64,000 nucleotides of DNA. Origin: an uncultured Collinsella sp. GTDB lineage: Bacteria; Actinomycetota; Coriobacteriia; Coriobacteriales; Coriobacteriaceae. Made by a program: the position numbers and the translations under genes. Shown here piece after piece: positions 1 through 7,890 of this stretch; position 1 is the first letter of the stretch, and every line of letters begins with the position of its first letter. The DNA lies in contig UQLD01000007.1 of assembly GCA_900541855.1 (NCBI GenBank), positions 43,166 to 107,165 on the forward strand, given 5' to 3'. The notes under the pieces are model-generated. The model saw nothing but the letters and a program-made list of their open reading frames with translations, ran no database searches and was not told the DNA's origin.

Positions 1-310
1 ACGCCGTCAGTTGAAAATGGTAGTCGCCGGCAACGCCGTCCTCGCCCCACGTAGCAGCCAAGTCCTCGCCCACCTTAAAGGCGATAACGCTCGAGGTGTT
101 GCGCTGCGTGTAATAGCGACCGCCCGGCTCGATATCCCACGCAGCGTTCTCGGGCAGGTAGGTAAAGCCCGCCTCGTCGAGTTCGGCCATAATGGTCGCC
201 GCCGTATGGAACATGCTGGGGCATGCCTCGATAAAGTCGATAAGGTCGTTCGCGGCCTCGATATCGTCGGCCGTCACATGCGCGCGCTCGGGCGTTTCCT
301 GATCCGTCAT
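1..310 (-). CDS. M18 family aminopeptidase, N-terminal part (runs off window)
   Basis: About 103 residues are visible, read leftward from an ATG at 308-310 preceded by an AGGGGAG ribosome binding site; the rest lies beyond base 1. The visible part carries the N-terminal block usual in M18 (aspartyl aminopeptidase/ApeB-like) zinc peptidases: a DLIDFIEACPSMFHT stretch near residue 21, then FTYLPENAAWDIEPGGRYY and the first strand of the catalytic domain ending DYHFQLTA. The family is a cytosolic, two-zinc exopeptidase removing N-terminal residues from peptides. The metal ligands lie in the missing part, so catalytic competence cannot be judged. Confidence 0.85.
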   Translation of the reverse strand, partial: MTDQETPERAHVTADDIEAANDLIDFIEACPSMFHTAATIMAELDEAGFTYLPENAAWDIEPGGRYYTQRNTSSVIAFKVGEDLAATWGEDGVAGDYHFQLTA

Positions 311-471
311 GCTCTCCCCTTTCGCTGGGTTGATGGTCCCCTCCAGCATACCCCGCCACGCCAGCGCCGCACTCTTCATTCCGTGTTTAATCCCGCGCCG
401 CTCGCCAAGTTGAGCCATCATGCCCGTGCACCTTTTGCGACAATTACGCTAACAGGACGAGAGGAGCCGTC

Positions 472-1554
472 ATGAAGCCACGTAACATTGCCATCGCCTG
501 CGGTGTCGCAGGAGTCGCCGTCGGCCTTGCCGCCGCCGGCATCGTTTACCGCAAGCAAATCAAGTCCGCCGCGTCGCTCAAACGCTTGACTGGCTACGCA
601 GACGGCTATGACCTGTACGCAATCGACATCGCCTACGACTACGATCTTGATCGCATCATCGCCGCTGGCGTGCGCGACGACCAGGCCTACATCGATGCCG
701 TGGTGGCGCAGGTGCTGCCCGGTGTGCCGGTACATGTCCAGGCGCCCCAGTTTGCCTGCAGCGCTTTTGTCGCCGTAGATGCCGAAGGCCGCGTGCGCAC
801 CGGCCGCAATTACGACTTTAAGGACGACACCTCGGCGCTGCTGGTGCACAATCACCCACGCGACGGCTATGCCTCCATCGGGTTTGCCGCCCTTAACAAC
901 CTGGGCGATAACACTCCGCTTGACTCCGTCGGCGGACGCGCCGCCGCACTCATGGGCCCGTTTGCCCAGCTCGACGGTGTTAACGAATGCGGCGTGTCCA
1001 TTGCCGTACTCACCCTGGATTCCAAGCCCTGTGACCAGGACACGCAACGCCCCGTCATCAACACTTCGCTCGCCATCCGTCTGGTGCTCGACCGCGCGGC
1101 TACCACGCAAGAGGCCGTCGACCTGCTTTCCGCCTACGACATGCACGCCATGGCAGGACGCGATTACCACTTCTTTATCAACGACGCCGCCGGTGACGCG
1201 CGCGTAGTAGAGTGGGATCCGCGCGATCCGGACCGTGCTTTCAAAGCGACTCCTGTACGCCAGGTTACGAACTTCTACGCCTGCTATGGCGACGAAGTGC
1301 TGCCCAACCAAAAGAATGGCGAGCTGGGCCATGGTAAAGAGCGCGCCGTCGCAATCGCCGATGTCCTTGACGCCCACGCCGGTGCCCAGGACGAGGCAGT
1401 CGCTTGGAAGGCCCTTCGCGCCGCAGCCCAAGAGCCCAATCCGGAAGACATCACCAGCAATACGCAATGGTCGGTCGTCTTTGACAATACCGAACCCGCC
1501 GCCGCCATTACGCTGCGCCGCCACTGGGGCAACGTCGATGCCTTCGCACTGTAA
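472..1554 (+). CDS. Linear amide C-N hydrolase of the Ntn (choloylglycine hydrolase/C45-like) fold, membrane-anchored
   Basis: A 360-residue protein. Residues 5-25 form one hydrophobic segment, so it is probably anchored with the catalytic part outside. The likely nucleophile is Cys96 in FACSAF, followed by GRNYDF (Arg112, Asp115), the arrangement of choloylglycine hydrolase/acyl-CoA:6-APA acyltransferase-like Ntn hydrolases; NECGVSIAVLTLD matches the conserved second strand of that family. In these enzymes the Cys becomes N-terminal after the propeptide is cut off; here about 95 residues would have to be removed. The ATG at 472 follows GAGGAGCC. It is not a clear bile salt hydrolase: those have the Cys at position 2. 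The substrate is unknown. Confidence 0.7.
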   Translation: MKPRNIAIACGVAGVAVGLAAAGIVYRKQIKSAASLKRLTGYADGYDLYAIDIAYDYDLDRIIAAGVRDDQAYIDAVVAQVLPGVPVHVQAPQFACSAFVAVDAEGRVRTGRNYDFKDDTSALLVHNHPRDGYASIGFAALNNLGDNTPLDSVGGRAAALMGPFAQLDGVNECGVSIAVLTLDSKPCDQDTQRPVINTSLAIRLVLDRAATTQEAVDLLSAYDMHAMAGRDYHFFINDAAGDARVVEWDPRDPDRAFKATPVRQVTNFYACYGDEVLPNQKNGELGHGKERAVAIADVLDAHAGAQDEAVAWKALRAAAQEPNPEDITSNTQWSVVFDNTEPAAAITLRRHWGNVDAFAL

Positions 1555-1622
1555 GGAACCAGGCCCGTCGACCTTACGTTCCCTGACGTTGCTTACATTT
1601 CCATACGCTTGGGCTAACACGT

Positions 1623-1655
1623 TTTACCCCCGTATCAACAGTGTGCGGGGGTAAA
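1623..1655. terminator. Hairpin between hydrolase gene and pfkA
   Basis: A perfect 10-bp stem, TTTACCCCCG pairing with CGGGGGTAAA, around a 13-base loop. It sits 69 bases after the hydrolase stop and 38 before the pfkA start, with a TATAAC-like -10 between it and pfkA. It probably separates the two transcription units. There is no long T-run, so termination efficiency is uncertain. Confidence 0.5.
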
Positions 1656-1693
1656 CTTATGCGCATGTTATAACTTGCCCGGAAGGATTCATC

Positions 1694-2773
1694 ATGCTCA
1701 GGATCGGTCTTCTTACCAGTGGCGGCGACTGTCAGGCGCTCAACGCCACCATGCGCGGCATCGTCAAAACGCTTATGACCAATAGCGAAGAACCTATCGA
1801 GATCTATGGTTTTGAGGACGGCTACCAGGGCCTTATCTACAGCAGATTCCGCGTCATGACGCCCGCCGATTTTAGCGGCATCCTCACCCGCGGCGGCACC
1901 ATCCTGGGCACGAGTCGCACGCCGTTCAAGCGTCTGGATACCCCCGAGGCCGATGGTGTCGAGAAGGTGCCGGCGATGGTTCACACCTATCATAAGCTGC
2001 AGCTCGATTGCCTGTTTATGCTGGGCGGCAACGGCTCCACCAAGACCGCCAACCGCCTACGCGAAGAGGGCCTCAACGTTATCGCCCTGCCCAAGACCAT
2101 CGATAACGACACCTGGGGCACCGAGCTGACGTTTGGCTTTACGAGCGCCATCGACGTCGCCACCAAGTGCATCGACGACATCCACACCACCGCTTCGAGC
2201 CACGGCCGCGTGTTCGTTATCGAGATCATGGGCCACAAGGTTGGCTGGATTCCGCTGTACGCCGGCGTCGCGGGCGGCGCGGATGTCATCTTGATTCCCG
2301 AGATCCCCTACGACATGGATAACGTCATCAAGACCATCGAGCATCGCATGGAAACCGGCAGCCGCTTTACCATCGTGGCCGTCGCCGAGGGTGCTATCTC
2401 CAAGGAGGACGCGGCGCTGTCCAAGAAGGAGTACAAGAAGAAGCTCGCCGAGCGCACGAGCCCGTCGATCGTCTACGACATCGCCAAGGAGATCGAGGCC
2501 AAGACCGGTCGCGAGACCCGCGTCGCCATCCCCGGCCACACGCAGCGCGGCGGTCAGCCCGACGCCCAGGACCGCATCTTTGCGACCCAGTGCGGCGTCG
2601 AGGCCGCGCTGGGCTGCCTACGCGGCGAGTTTGGCTACATGATTGCCCTGCGTGACGGCAAGATGTGCCACATGCCGCTCGAGGAGGTCGCTGGCAAGCT
2701 CAAGTACGTCGACCCCCAGAGCGATCTGGTGCGCGAGGCCAAGGCGTTGGGCATCAGCTTCGGCGACGAATAG
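1694..2773 (+). CDS. pfkA: 6-phosphofructokinase
   Basis: A 359-residue PFK of glycolysis, phosphorylating fructose-6-phosphate. Landmarks: LLTSGGDCQALNATMRG at residues 6-22 (phosphoryl-donor loop), GGNGS at 111-115, PKTIDND at 133-139 (catalytic Asp), and IEIMGHKVGW near 177. The Gly after GGN (the site that is Gly in ATP enzymes and Asp in most PPi enzymes) argues for ATP, while Lys in PKTIDND is usual for PPi-type and group III enzymes; the combination is known from actinobacterial ATP-dependent group III PFKs. The usual Asp of GGDGS is Asn here. The start follows GGAAGGA. The last codons of the gene lie inside the arm of the palindrome that follows. Confidence 0.9.
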   Translation: MLRIGLLTSGGDCQALNATMRGIVKTLMTNSEEPIEIYGFEDGYQGLIYSRFRVMTPADFSGILTRGGTILGTSRTPFKRLDTPEADGVEKVPAMVHTYHKLQLDCLFMLGGNGSTKTANRLREEGLNVIALPKTIDNDTWGTELTFGFTSAIDVATKCIDDIHTTASSHGRVFVIEIMGHKVGWIPLYAGVAGGADVILIPEIPYDMDNVIKTIEHRMETGSRFTIVAVAEGAISKEDAALSKKEYKKKLAERTSPSIVYDIAKEIEAKTGRETRVAIPGHTQRGGQPDAQDRIFATQCGVEAALGCLRGEFGYMIALRDGKMCHMPLEEVAGKLKYVDPQSDLVREAKALGISFGDE

Positions 2774-2949
2774 CCTCGGCTGGAACTGTTCTCATCGGAG
2801 GCCCCGGGGCTTACCTCCCAAATCGTCCTCGGACATGTCAGGACCCCGCCGTGCGCTTCGCGCGGCGGGGTCCTTCCGTCCTGCGGAAAGATTTGGGAGG
2901 TAAGCCCTGGGGCCTCCTGCGGTAACCGGGGAGGCCGAGGCTATTCGTC
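2764..2949. repeat. Long palindromic intergenic element, copy A (between convergent pfkA and ABC permease)
   Basis: The core at 2797-2917 has arms GGAGGCCCC...CCCAAATC and their near-exact complement, an inner hairpin (AGGACCCCGCCG with CGGCGGGGTCCT, tip GCTTCGC) and, read on the minus strand, the family signature TCC-GCA-GGAC opposite GTCC-GA-GGA. An outer pair of arms, GACGAATAGCCTCGGC at 2764-2779 and GCCGAGGCTATTCGTC at 2934-2949, includes the last codons and stop of pfkA. It probably acts as a terminator, possibly in both directions. Five relatives are in this window. Confidence 0.85.
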
Positions 2950-2980
2950 TTCTTGCTGCAAGTGCCTGGGGTAGGATGCG

Positions 2981-3185
2981 GCGTGCATTTTTGGGAGTAT
3001 TCAGCAGCCGAGGGTGCCTGCATACTGGATTTTGGGCGAGAGACAGGCGCCGCGGGCCGCATTCTGCAAAAAAAATGAGCGGTCCTCGAGGCGCCGGAGC
3101 TCAAAGTCAGGCTTTCAATGCGCTTTTGTGCGCCCGCTCCCGCACCCGCGGGCTCCGGGATGCTGAATACTCCGGAATTTGCACG
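2981..3185. repeat. Imperfect inverted-repeat element, possibly a miniature mobile element
   Basis: The left end, GCGTGCATTTTTGGGAGTAT then TCAGCAGCC, recurs in inverted, diverged form at 3150-3185 (TGCTGAATACTCCGG then AATTTGCACG). About 135 bases lie between, with no coding signal that I can support. The remaining sequence between pfkA and the permease gene holds only this, copy A and the terminator at 3217. The mobile nature is inference from the terminal inverted repeats. Confidence 0.4.
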
Positions 3186-3216
3186 TCGCCCCCTGGGGTA
3201 CCCGCGGGCAAAAAGC

Positions 3217-3254
3217 AACCGCCCCGCCGAAATATGCAATCGGCGGGGCGGTTT
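3217..3254 (-). terminator. Rho-independent terminator of the ABC permease gene
   Basis: Perfect GC-rich stem AACCGCCCCGCCGA / TCGGCGGGGCGGTT. Read on the minus strand it is followed by GCTTTTTG, giving a classical intrinsic terminator 58 bases past the permease stop codon. Confidence 0.8.
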
Positions 3255-3311
3255 ATGCAAAAATGCGGTTGTGGTACATTACAGCTCGCTACAGCTTGAA
3301 TCCCAGGCAGG

Positions 3312-6077
3312 TTACTCGGCGCTTTTGAGGGCGCCGACCATGTCGATCTTGTTGAGGGTATGATTGGTAGCGAGGTTAACGATAAACGTAAAGCCGAAGG
3401 AAAGCACCACGGCAAGCACGTAGCTCAGCGGCTCGACTTCGACGTCAAAGTACAGCGACGGCATCTGCAAAATGTACGTAAAACTCTCGGCCAGTGCACC
3501 GCCCAGCGGAACACCCAGCGCGGCACCAATCGCCGTGAGGATCAACGTCTCCTTGTTGACGTAGTGGTGCACCTCGCCGCGACGGAAGCCCAGCACCTTA
3601 ATGGTTGCCAGTTCGCGCTCGCGCTCCGAAATGTTGGTGTTGGACAGCGTAAACACCACCACAAACGACAGGCACGCCGCCATAAAGGTCACGAGCACCA
3701 CCACGGAATTGATAATCGCAAAGTTCGCCTCGTAGTTCTGCCAATGTTCGGCCGTGCTCGAGATGGTGAGCCAACCGTCGCTCTTAAGCTTCTTGCTAAA
3801 CGCAATCTGGTCGGCCGACGAACCCTTAAGCAGCACAAAGACGCCGTTGAGTCGAGCACTGCGACCAAAAACTTGCTCATAGGTACTCTGCGTCATGTAA
3901 AGCGTGTTGCCCAGATAGTTGAGCGAAATGTCGCTAACCTTGACCTTGGCGACGTTGAGCGACGAATCCTGGACGTGAGCCGTATCGCCCGGCTGAATCC
4001 CCAACACCAGCTGTGAACTTTTGCTCAGATACACGTCTCCGTCACGCAAAGGCAGAGGTTCTTTGGACTCATCCTCCAGGCGCACGTAATCGCCCAAGTC
4101 ACCCGCGCGGTCATCGGGAATCACGATGAGCTGCACGGTCTCGCTCTTGCCGCCAAACGTAAAGGTGACGTTGTCGGTCATAATCGGCAGGGTCGAGGTC
4201 ACCGTCACGTTGGAATCATTGGCCGCGCTTCGCTCGTCGAGCGCCGCGCACGTCTGCGAAAAATCGTCGGGATTGGCAACCGCCAGCAGGTCATAGCGCG
4301 TGATATGCCCGTACTGCTTGGGCGAAAGCGCCACCGACGTATCACGAATGCCCATTCCGCAGATCACGAGCGCCGTGCAACCGGCGATACCGAAGATGGT
4401 CATAAAGGCGCGCTTTTTGTAGCGGAACAGGTTACGCGCCGCCACCTTGTTTAAGAAGCCCATGCGGCGCCAGATAAAGCCGATGCGCTCAAGCAAGATG
4501 CGCGAGCCGGCACGCGGGGCCTTGGGACGCATAAGCGAGGCTGGGGTCTCGGACATCTCGTGGCGGCAGGCGATAATCGTAGCGCCCACCACGCCCACGG
4601 CAAACAGCGCCACCGACACGAGCGACGACACGATGTCGTACGAAAGCAGCATCTGGGGCAGCGAGTACATGTCGTCGAACACCGTAAACAGGAACAGCGG
4701 CAGGCCCACAAATCCGATGATGTTGCCGAGCACGCCGCCGATCAGACACGCCCACAGCGAGTAGTCCACGTATTTGGACAGAATACGCCCACGTGAATAG
4801 CCGAGCGCCTTGTACAGGCCAATAAGAGTGCGCTCCTCCTCGACCATGCGCGTAGCGGTGGTAAGGCTGATGAGCACGGCGACGATAAAGAAGATAAACG
4901 GGAACACCGTGGCGATGGCCTCAATTGACGAGCTATCGCTTTCCACGCTCGAGTAGCTTGCGATGTTGCCGCGATCCTGGATGTACCAGGTGCATTCGCC
5001 CAAGTCAGAGAGCTCGGCGCGGGCATCGGCGAACTGCTGGTCGGCAGCGGCGCGACGCTGGTCCAAATCGGCCTGCGCCTGGGCGCGCTCTTCGCTGCCT
5101 TCGGCCATGCGATCGATGTTTCTCTGCTCAACCCCAAAGAGCATCTCCGCCTGGCGCTCGGCCGCGTCAAGGCTCGCCGGCGTGTCGACCGTCAGCTCCT
5201 GAGCGCGCGCCTTCTCACGCTCCTCGCGGATCTTCTCGATATTGCCTTTAACCTCGTTGATCTTTGTCGTGTAGGCATCTGAATAGGAGTTAAGACTCTT
5301 GGCTCCCTCGACGATCACGTGGACCGCAGAGTAGGAAGAAGATGTCGCGGCGTCCTCGCTCACATAGAACTTATAGTCCGCCGCCGAAGCAGCGCGAAAG
5401 GCGTTGACGGTCGAGTCGGAGCTCACGTCGGTAGGATCGAGGACCTCGGCCGTAATGGTGTAATCGCCCGCGGCAAACTGATCCTTGGCACTTTGGTTGG
5501 ACGAGCTCGCGTCATTGGCGGCAAAACTCACTGTATCGCCGAGCTTTTTGCCCGAAGCCTTCAGGAACTTCGAAGTCACCGCGACTTCATCGGCGCTCTC
5601 GGGCAAATCGCCGCTCACCAACACCGGTTGATCGATGTTCTCCTTGGAGAGACTCTGCACGACCACGCGTTCGCGCGTTGTGCCCACGGCGGTGTAGGCG
5701 GTCTCGGTGTAGATGCCCTCGGCCGTCTCGACGCCGTCGACCTCTTGGATAGCCGCAAGATCGTCGCGCGTAAGGCCATAGGTCGACTGCACGTTGATGT
5801 CATAGACATTCTGCTGATCAAAATAGGCGTCGACCGAATCGCACAGGTCCTCGCAGCCCGCCTTGAGGCCGCACATCACGCTCACGCCGAGCGCGGTGAT
5901 CACGACGATAGACAAGAAACGTTTGAGGCTGCCGCGAATCGTGCGGTAGATGCCACGGCGAAAAACCGTCGGCACCATATCGTTTGAGCTTTGGGCAGTA
6001 CGGTAGGTCGCGAACTCCCGATCGCGACCCGTGTGCTCCGTATCGTGGTTTTGGCTGTTTTGGCGATCCTGGTCCAT
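3312..6077 (-). CDS. ABC transporter permease with two FtsX/MacB-type domains
   Basis: A 921-residue membrane protein. After a polar N-terminus there is a first membrane helix (FLSIVVITALGVSVMCGL, around residues 37-54), a large outside region with a charged coiled-coil stretch rich in Glu, Arg and Gln (roughly 275-360), three helices of a first FtsX domain, a second helix (KRAFMTIFGIAGCTALVICG) with another outside domain, and three final helices ending in the second FtsX domain. This is the layout of large DUF214/FtsX permeases that move lipids or peptides, or work mechanically at the envelope. The start could be GTG at 6089 or ATG at 6077; neither has a strong SD. It is translationally coupled to the ATPase just upstream. 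Substrate unknown. Confidence 0.85.
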   Translation of the reverse strand: MDQDRQNSQNHDTEHTGRDREFATYRTAQSSNDMVPTVFRRGIYRTIRGSLKRFLSIVVITALGVSVMCGLKAGCEDLCDSVDAYFDQQNVYDINVQSTYGLTRDDLAAIQEVDGVETAEGIYTETAYTAVGTTRERVVVQSLSKENIDQPVLVSGDLPESADEVAVTSKFLKASGKKLGDTVSFAANDASSSNQSAKDQFAAGDYTITAEVLDPTDVSSDSTVNAFRAASAADYKFYVSEDAATSSSYSAVHVIVEGAKSLNSYSDAYTTKINEVKGNIEKIREEREKARAQELTVDTPASLDAAERQAEMLFGVEQRNIDRMAEGSEERAQAQADLDQRRAAADQQFADARAELSDLGECTWYIQDRGNIASYSSVESDSSSIEAIATVFPFIFFIVAVLISLTTATRMVEEERTLIGLYKALGYSRGRILSKYVDYSLWACLIGGVLGNIIGFVGLPLFLFTVFDDMYSLPQMLLSYDIVSSLVSVALFAVGVVGATIIACRHEMSETPASLMRPKAPRAGSRILLERIGFIWRRMGFLNKVAARNLFRYKKRAFMTIFGIAGCTALVICGMGIRDTSVALSPKQYGHITRYDLLAVANPDDFSQTCAALDERSAANDSNVTVTSTLPIMTDNVTFTFGGKSETVQLIVIPDDRAGDLGDYVRLEDESKEPLPLRDGDVYLSKSSQLVLGIQPGDTAHVQDSSLNVAKVKVSDISLNYLGNTLYMTQSTYEQVFGRSARLNGVFVLLKGSSADQIAFSKKLKSDGWLTISSTAEHWQNYEANFAIINSVVVLVTFMAACLSFVVVFTLSNTNISERERELATIKVLGFRRGEVHHYVNKETLILTAIGAALGVPLGGALAESFTYILQMPSLYFDVEVEPLSYVLAVVLSFGFTFIVNLATNHTLNKIDMVGALKSAE

Positions 6078-6082
6078 GGGCG

Positions 6083-6784
6083 CTACCACTCGATCGTCTC
6101 GATAGGCACGGGATTTTGCTGGACCGTCTCGCTCTCCACGCGGCCGCTCTTAAAGCGGATCAGGCGATCGGCCATGGGCGCCAGTGCGGAGTTGTGGGTG
6201 ATGATAATGACCGTAATGCCCTGCTTGCGGCAAGTGTCCTGCAGCAACTGCAAGATCTGCTTGCCGGTTTTGTAGTCGAGCGCACCCGTAGGCTCGTCGC
6301 ACAAAAGCAGCTTGGGGTTCTTAGCCAGTGCGCGGGCGATGGACACGCGCTGCTGCTCGCCACCCGAAAGCTGTGCCGGAAAGTTGGCAAGGCGCTCGCC
6401 CAGGCCAACCTGGCAAAGCGTTTGCTCGGCATCGAGCGAGTCGGGGCAAATTTGCGCCGCGAGCTCGACGTTTTCGAGGGCCGTCAGGTTGGGGACCAGA
6501 TTGTAGAACTGGAAGACAAAGCCGACATCGGCGCGGCGGTATTCCACGAGCTGTGCCTCGTTGGCGGAGCTCACGTCGCGCCCGTCCACCGTCACGGTAC
6601 CGGAGGTCGCCGTATCCATGCCGCCCAGAATGTTGAGCGCCGTGGTCTTGCCGGCGCCCGAAGCGCCCAGAATGATGGCGAGCTCACCGCGCTCGACCGT
6701 AAAGCTCGCGCCGTCGAGCGCATGAATGCGGGCGTCGCCCTCGCCGTATGCTTTGATGACGTCTTTGAATTCGATATAGGCCAT
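6083..6784 (-). CDS. ABC transporter ATP-binding protein (MacB/LolD type)
   Basis: A 233-residue cytoplasmic ATPase that powers the following permease. Walker A GASGAGKTT near residue 36, Q-loop in FVFQFYNLVP, signature LSGGEQQRVSIARAL, Walker B LLLCDEP, D-loop GALD and H-loop ITHN are all intact. Its stop overlaps or abuts the permease start, so the two form one transporter operon read leftward. The ATG at 6784 follows GGGA at nine bases. No two-component system is adjacent. Confidence 0.9.
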   Translation of the reverse strand: MAYIEFKDVIKAYGEGDARIHALDGASFTVERGELAIILGASGAGKTTALNILGGMDTATSGTVTVDGRDVSSANEAQLVEYRRADVGFVFQFYNLVPNLTALENVELAAQICPDSLDAEQTLCQVGLGERLANFPAQLSGGEQQRVSIARALAKNPKLLLCDEPTGALDYKTGKQILQLLQDTCRKQGITVIIITHNSALAPMADRLIRFKSGRVESETVQQNPVPIETIEW

Positions 6785-6833
6785 CGATTAATTCCCATCT
6801 GGTCGGATAACTCTTTAGTATTACCCATTTCCC

Positions 6834-6873
6834 ACCGACCAAAAAGGGACAGGTTTATTTTGGCAGGTTTTAT
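6834..6873. repeat. Hairpin repeat with conserved GGGACAGG loop, copy 1
   Basis: ACCGACCAAAAA, then GGGACAGGTTTA, then TTTTGGCAGGTTTTAT. A near-identical copy in the opposite orientation is at 41323-41363, and a third hairpin with other arms but the same loop core is at 54619-54660. It lies upstream of the exporter operon, before the GyrI-like gene. It resembles short REP-like palindromes; that is an impression, not a search result. Confidence 0.6.
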
Positions 6874-6985
6874 ATGGGGAAACGGCAGCTATAGATGAGA
6901 CGCCGAGGAGGCAGGGAAATCATCGACGGGGTCAGGCCGACCGCCAAACACAACGCACGCATCTCAATCTGTCAGCCAAATCATT

Positions 6986-6999
6986 CGAACAGCTGTTCG
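6986..6999. promoter_or_regulatory. LexA-type SOS box upstream of the GyrI-like gene
   Basis: CGAACAGCTGTTCG is a perfect 14-base palindrome and fits the actinobacterial/Bacillus LexA consensus CGAAC-N4-GTTCG. Two TATGAT hexamers follow at 7004-7009 and 7009-7014, so a bound repressor would cover the -35 region of the promoter of the gene starting at 7056. Confidence 0.65.
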
Positions 7000-7055
7000 T
7001 TTCTATGATATGATTCCGCTATCTAAGCAGGCCAATACGCAGAAAGGCGGCCAAC

Positions 7056-7694
7056 ATGGCGTTCGACTTTAAAAAGGAATGCAAGGAGCTCTACAAACCT
7101 GCAAGCAAGCCGAGTATCGTAACTGTCCCGCCTATGAGCTACGTTGCCGTTCGCGGAAAGGGCGACCCAAATACCGAAGGCGGCGAATATCAAAACGCCC
7201 TGCCGCTGCTTTACGGCATCGCCTATACCGTCAAGATGTCGAAGAAAGACTCAAGGAGTATCGAGGGCTATTTCGACTTTGTGGTACCGCCGCTCGAGGG
7301 ATTCTGGTGGCAAGACTCCCCGAACGGCGACATCGATTATGTACGCAAGGACGATTTCAACTTTATCTCGTGCATCCGCCTGCCCGATTTCGTCACCCAA
7401 GATGACTTTGACTGGGCAGTCGCGGAAGCCACGACCAAAAAGAAACTGGACTTTTCTGCCGTCGAGCTGCTTAAAGTTGACGAAGGTCTCTGCGTTCAAT
7501 GCATGCACACCGGGCCCTACGACAACGAACCGGCGACCGTAAACGCTATGCATGAATTAATGACCGAGCAGGGCTATGTCCCCGACTTCTCAGACTCCCG
7601 TTTACATCACGAAATCTATCTCTCCGATCCACGCAAATGTGCACCGGAGAAACTTAAGACTGTGGTTCGTCATCCTATCAAGCGCGCTGAATAG
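7056..7694 (+). CDS. GyrI-like small-molecule-binding domain protein
   Basis: A 212-residue soluble protein without a DNA-binding domain. The whole length looks like the GyrI-like family: opening MAFDFKKECKELYKP, then PPMSYVAVRGKGDPN, the EGYFDFVVPPLEGFWWQ block, and a second half with VQCMHTGPYDNEPATV and LHHEIYLSDPRK. Members bind small hydrophobic or cationic ligands; E. coli GyrI (SbmC) protects gyrase and is itself LexA-controlled. Here a LexA-type box covers the promoter, which suggests induction by DNA damage. The start follows AGAAAGGCGG. It stands alone, with cas9 starting 196 bases downstream. Confidence 0.75.
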   Translation: MAFDFKKECKELYKPASKPSIVTVPPMSYVAVRGKGDPNTEGGEYQNALPLLYGIAYTVKMSKKDSRSIEGYFDFVVPPLEGFWWQDSPNGDIDYVRKDDFNFISCIRLPDFVTQDDFDWAVAEATTKKKLDFSAVELLKVDEGLCVQCMHTGPYDNEPATVNAMHELMTEQGYVPDFSDSRLHHEIYLSDPRKCAPEKLKTVVRHPIKRAE

Positions 7695-7890
7695 CGTTGG
7701 GCGCCGTTCCGCCATTCAATCTCAGGGCGAGATTCAATTTCAACAAACGGCATCATCCGGCAACCGATATGTAAGGCTGTATAAATCGTTTCCGTTTGCC
7801 TAACAAAATGACCGCTCGGCTAACAAGCTCGACCCATGTCCTCACGCGATGGTACTGTTCTCTCGAGTTCTTATTAGAGAGGGGTGCTCC

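Noticed and set aside
7849..7890. ATG at 7849 as cas9 start
   Set aside because: No SD precedes it, while the ATG at 7891 has GAGAGGGG at good distance and gives the usual short N-terminus before RuvC-I.
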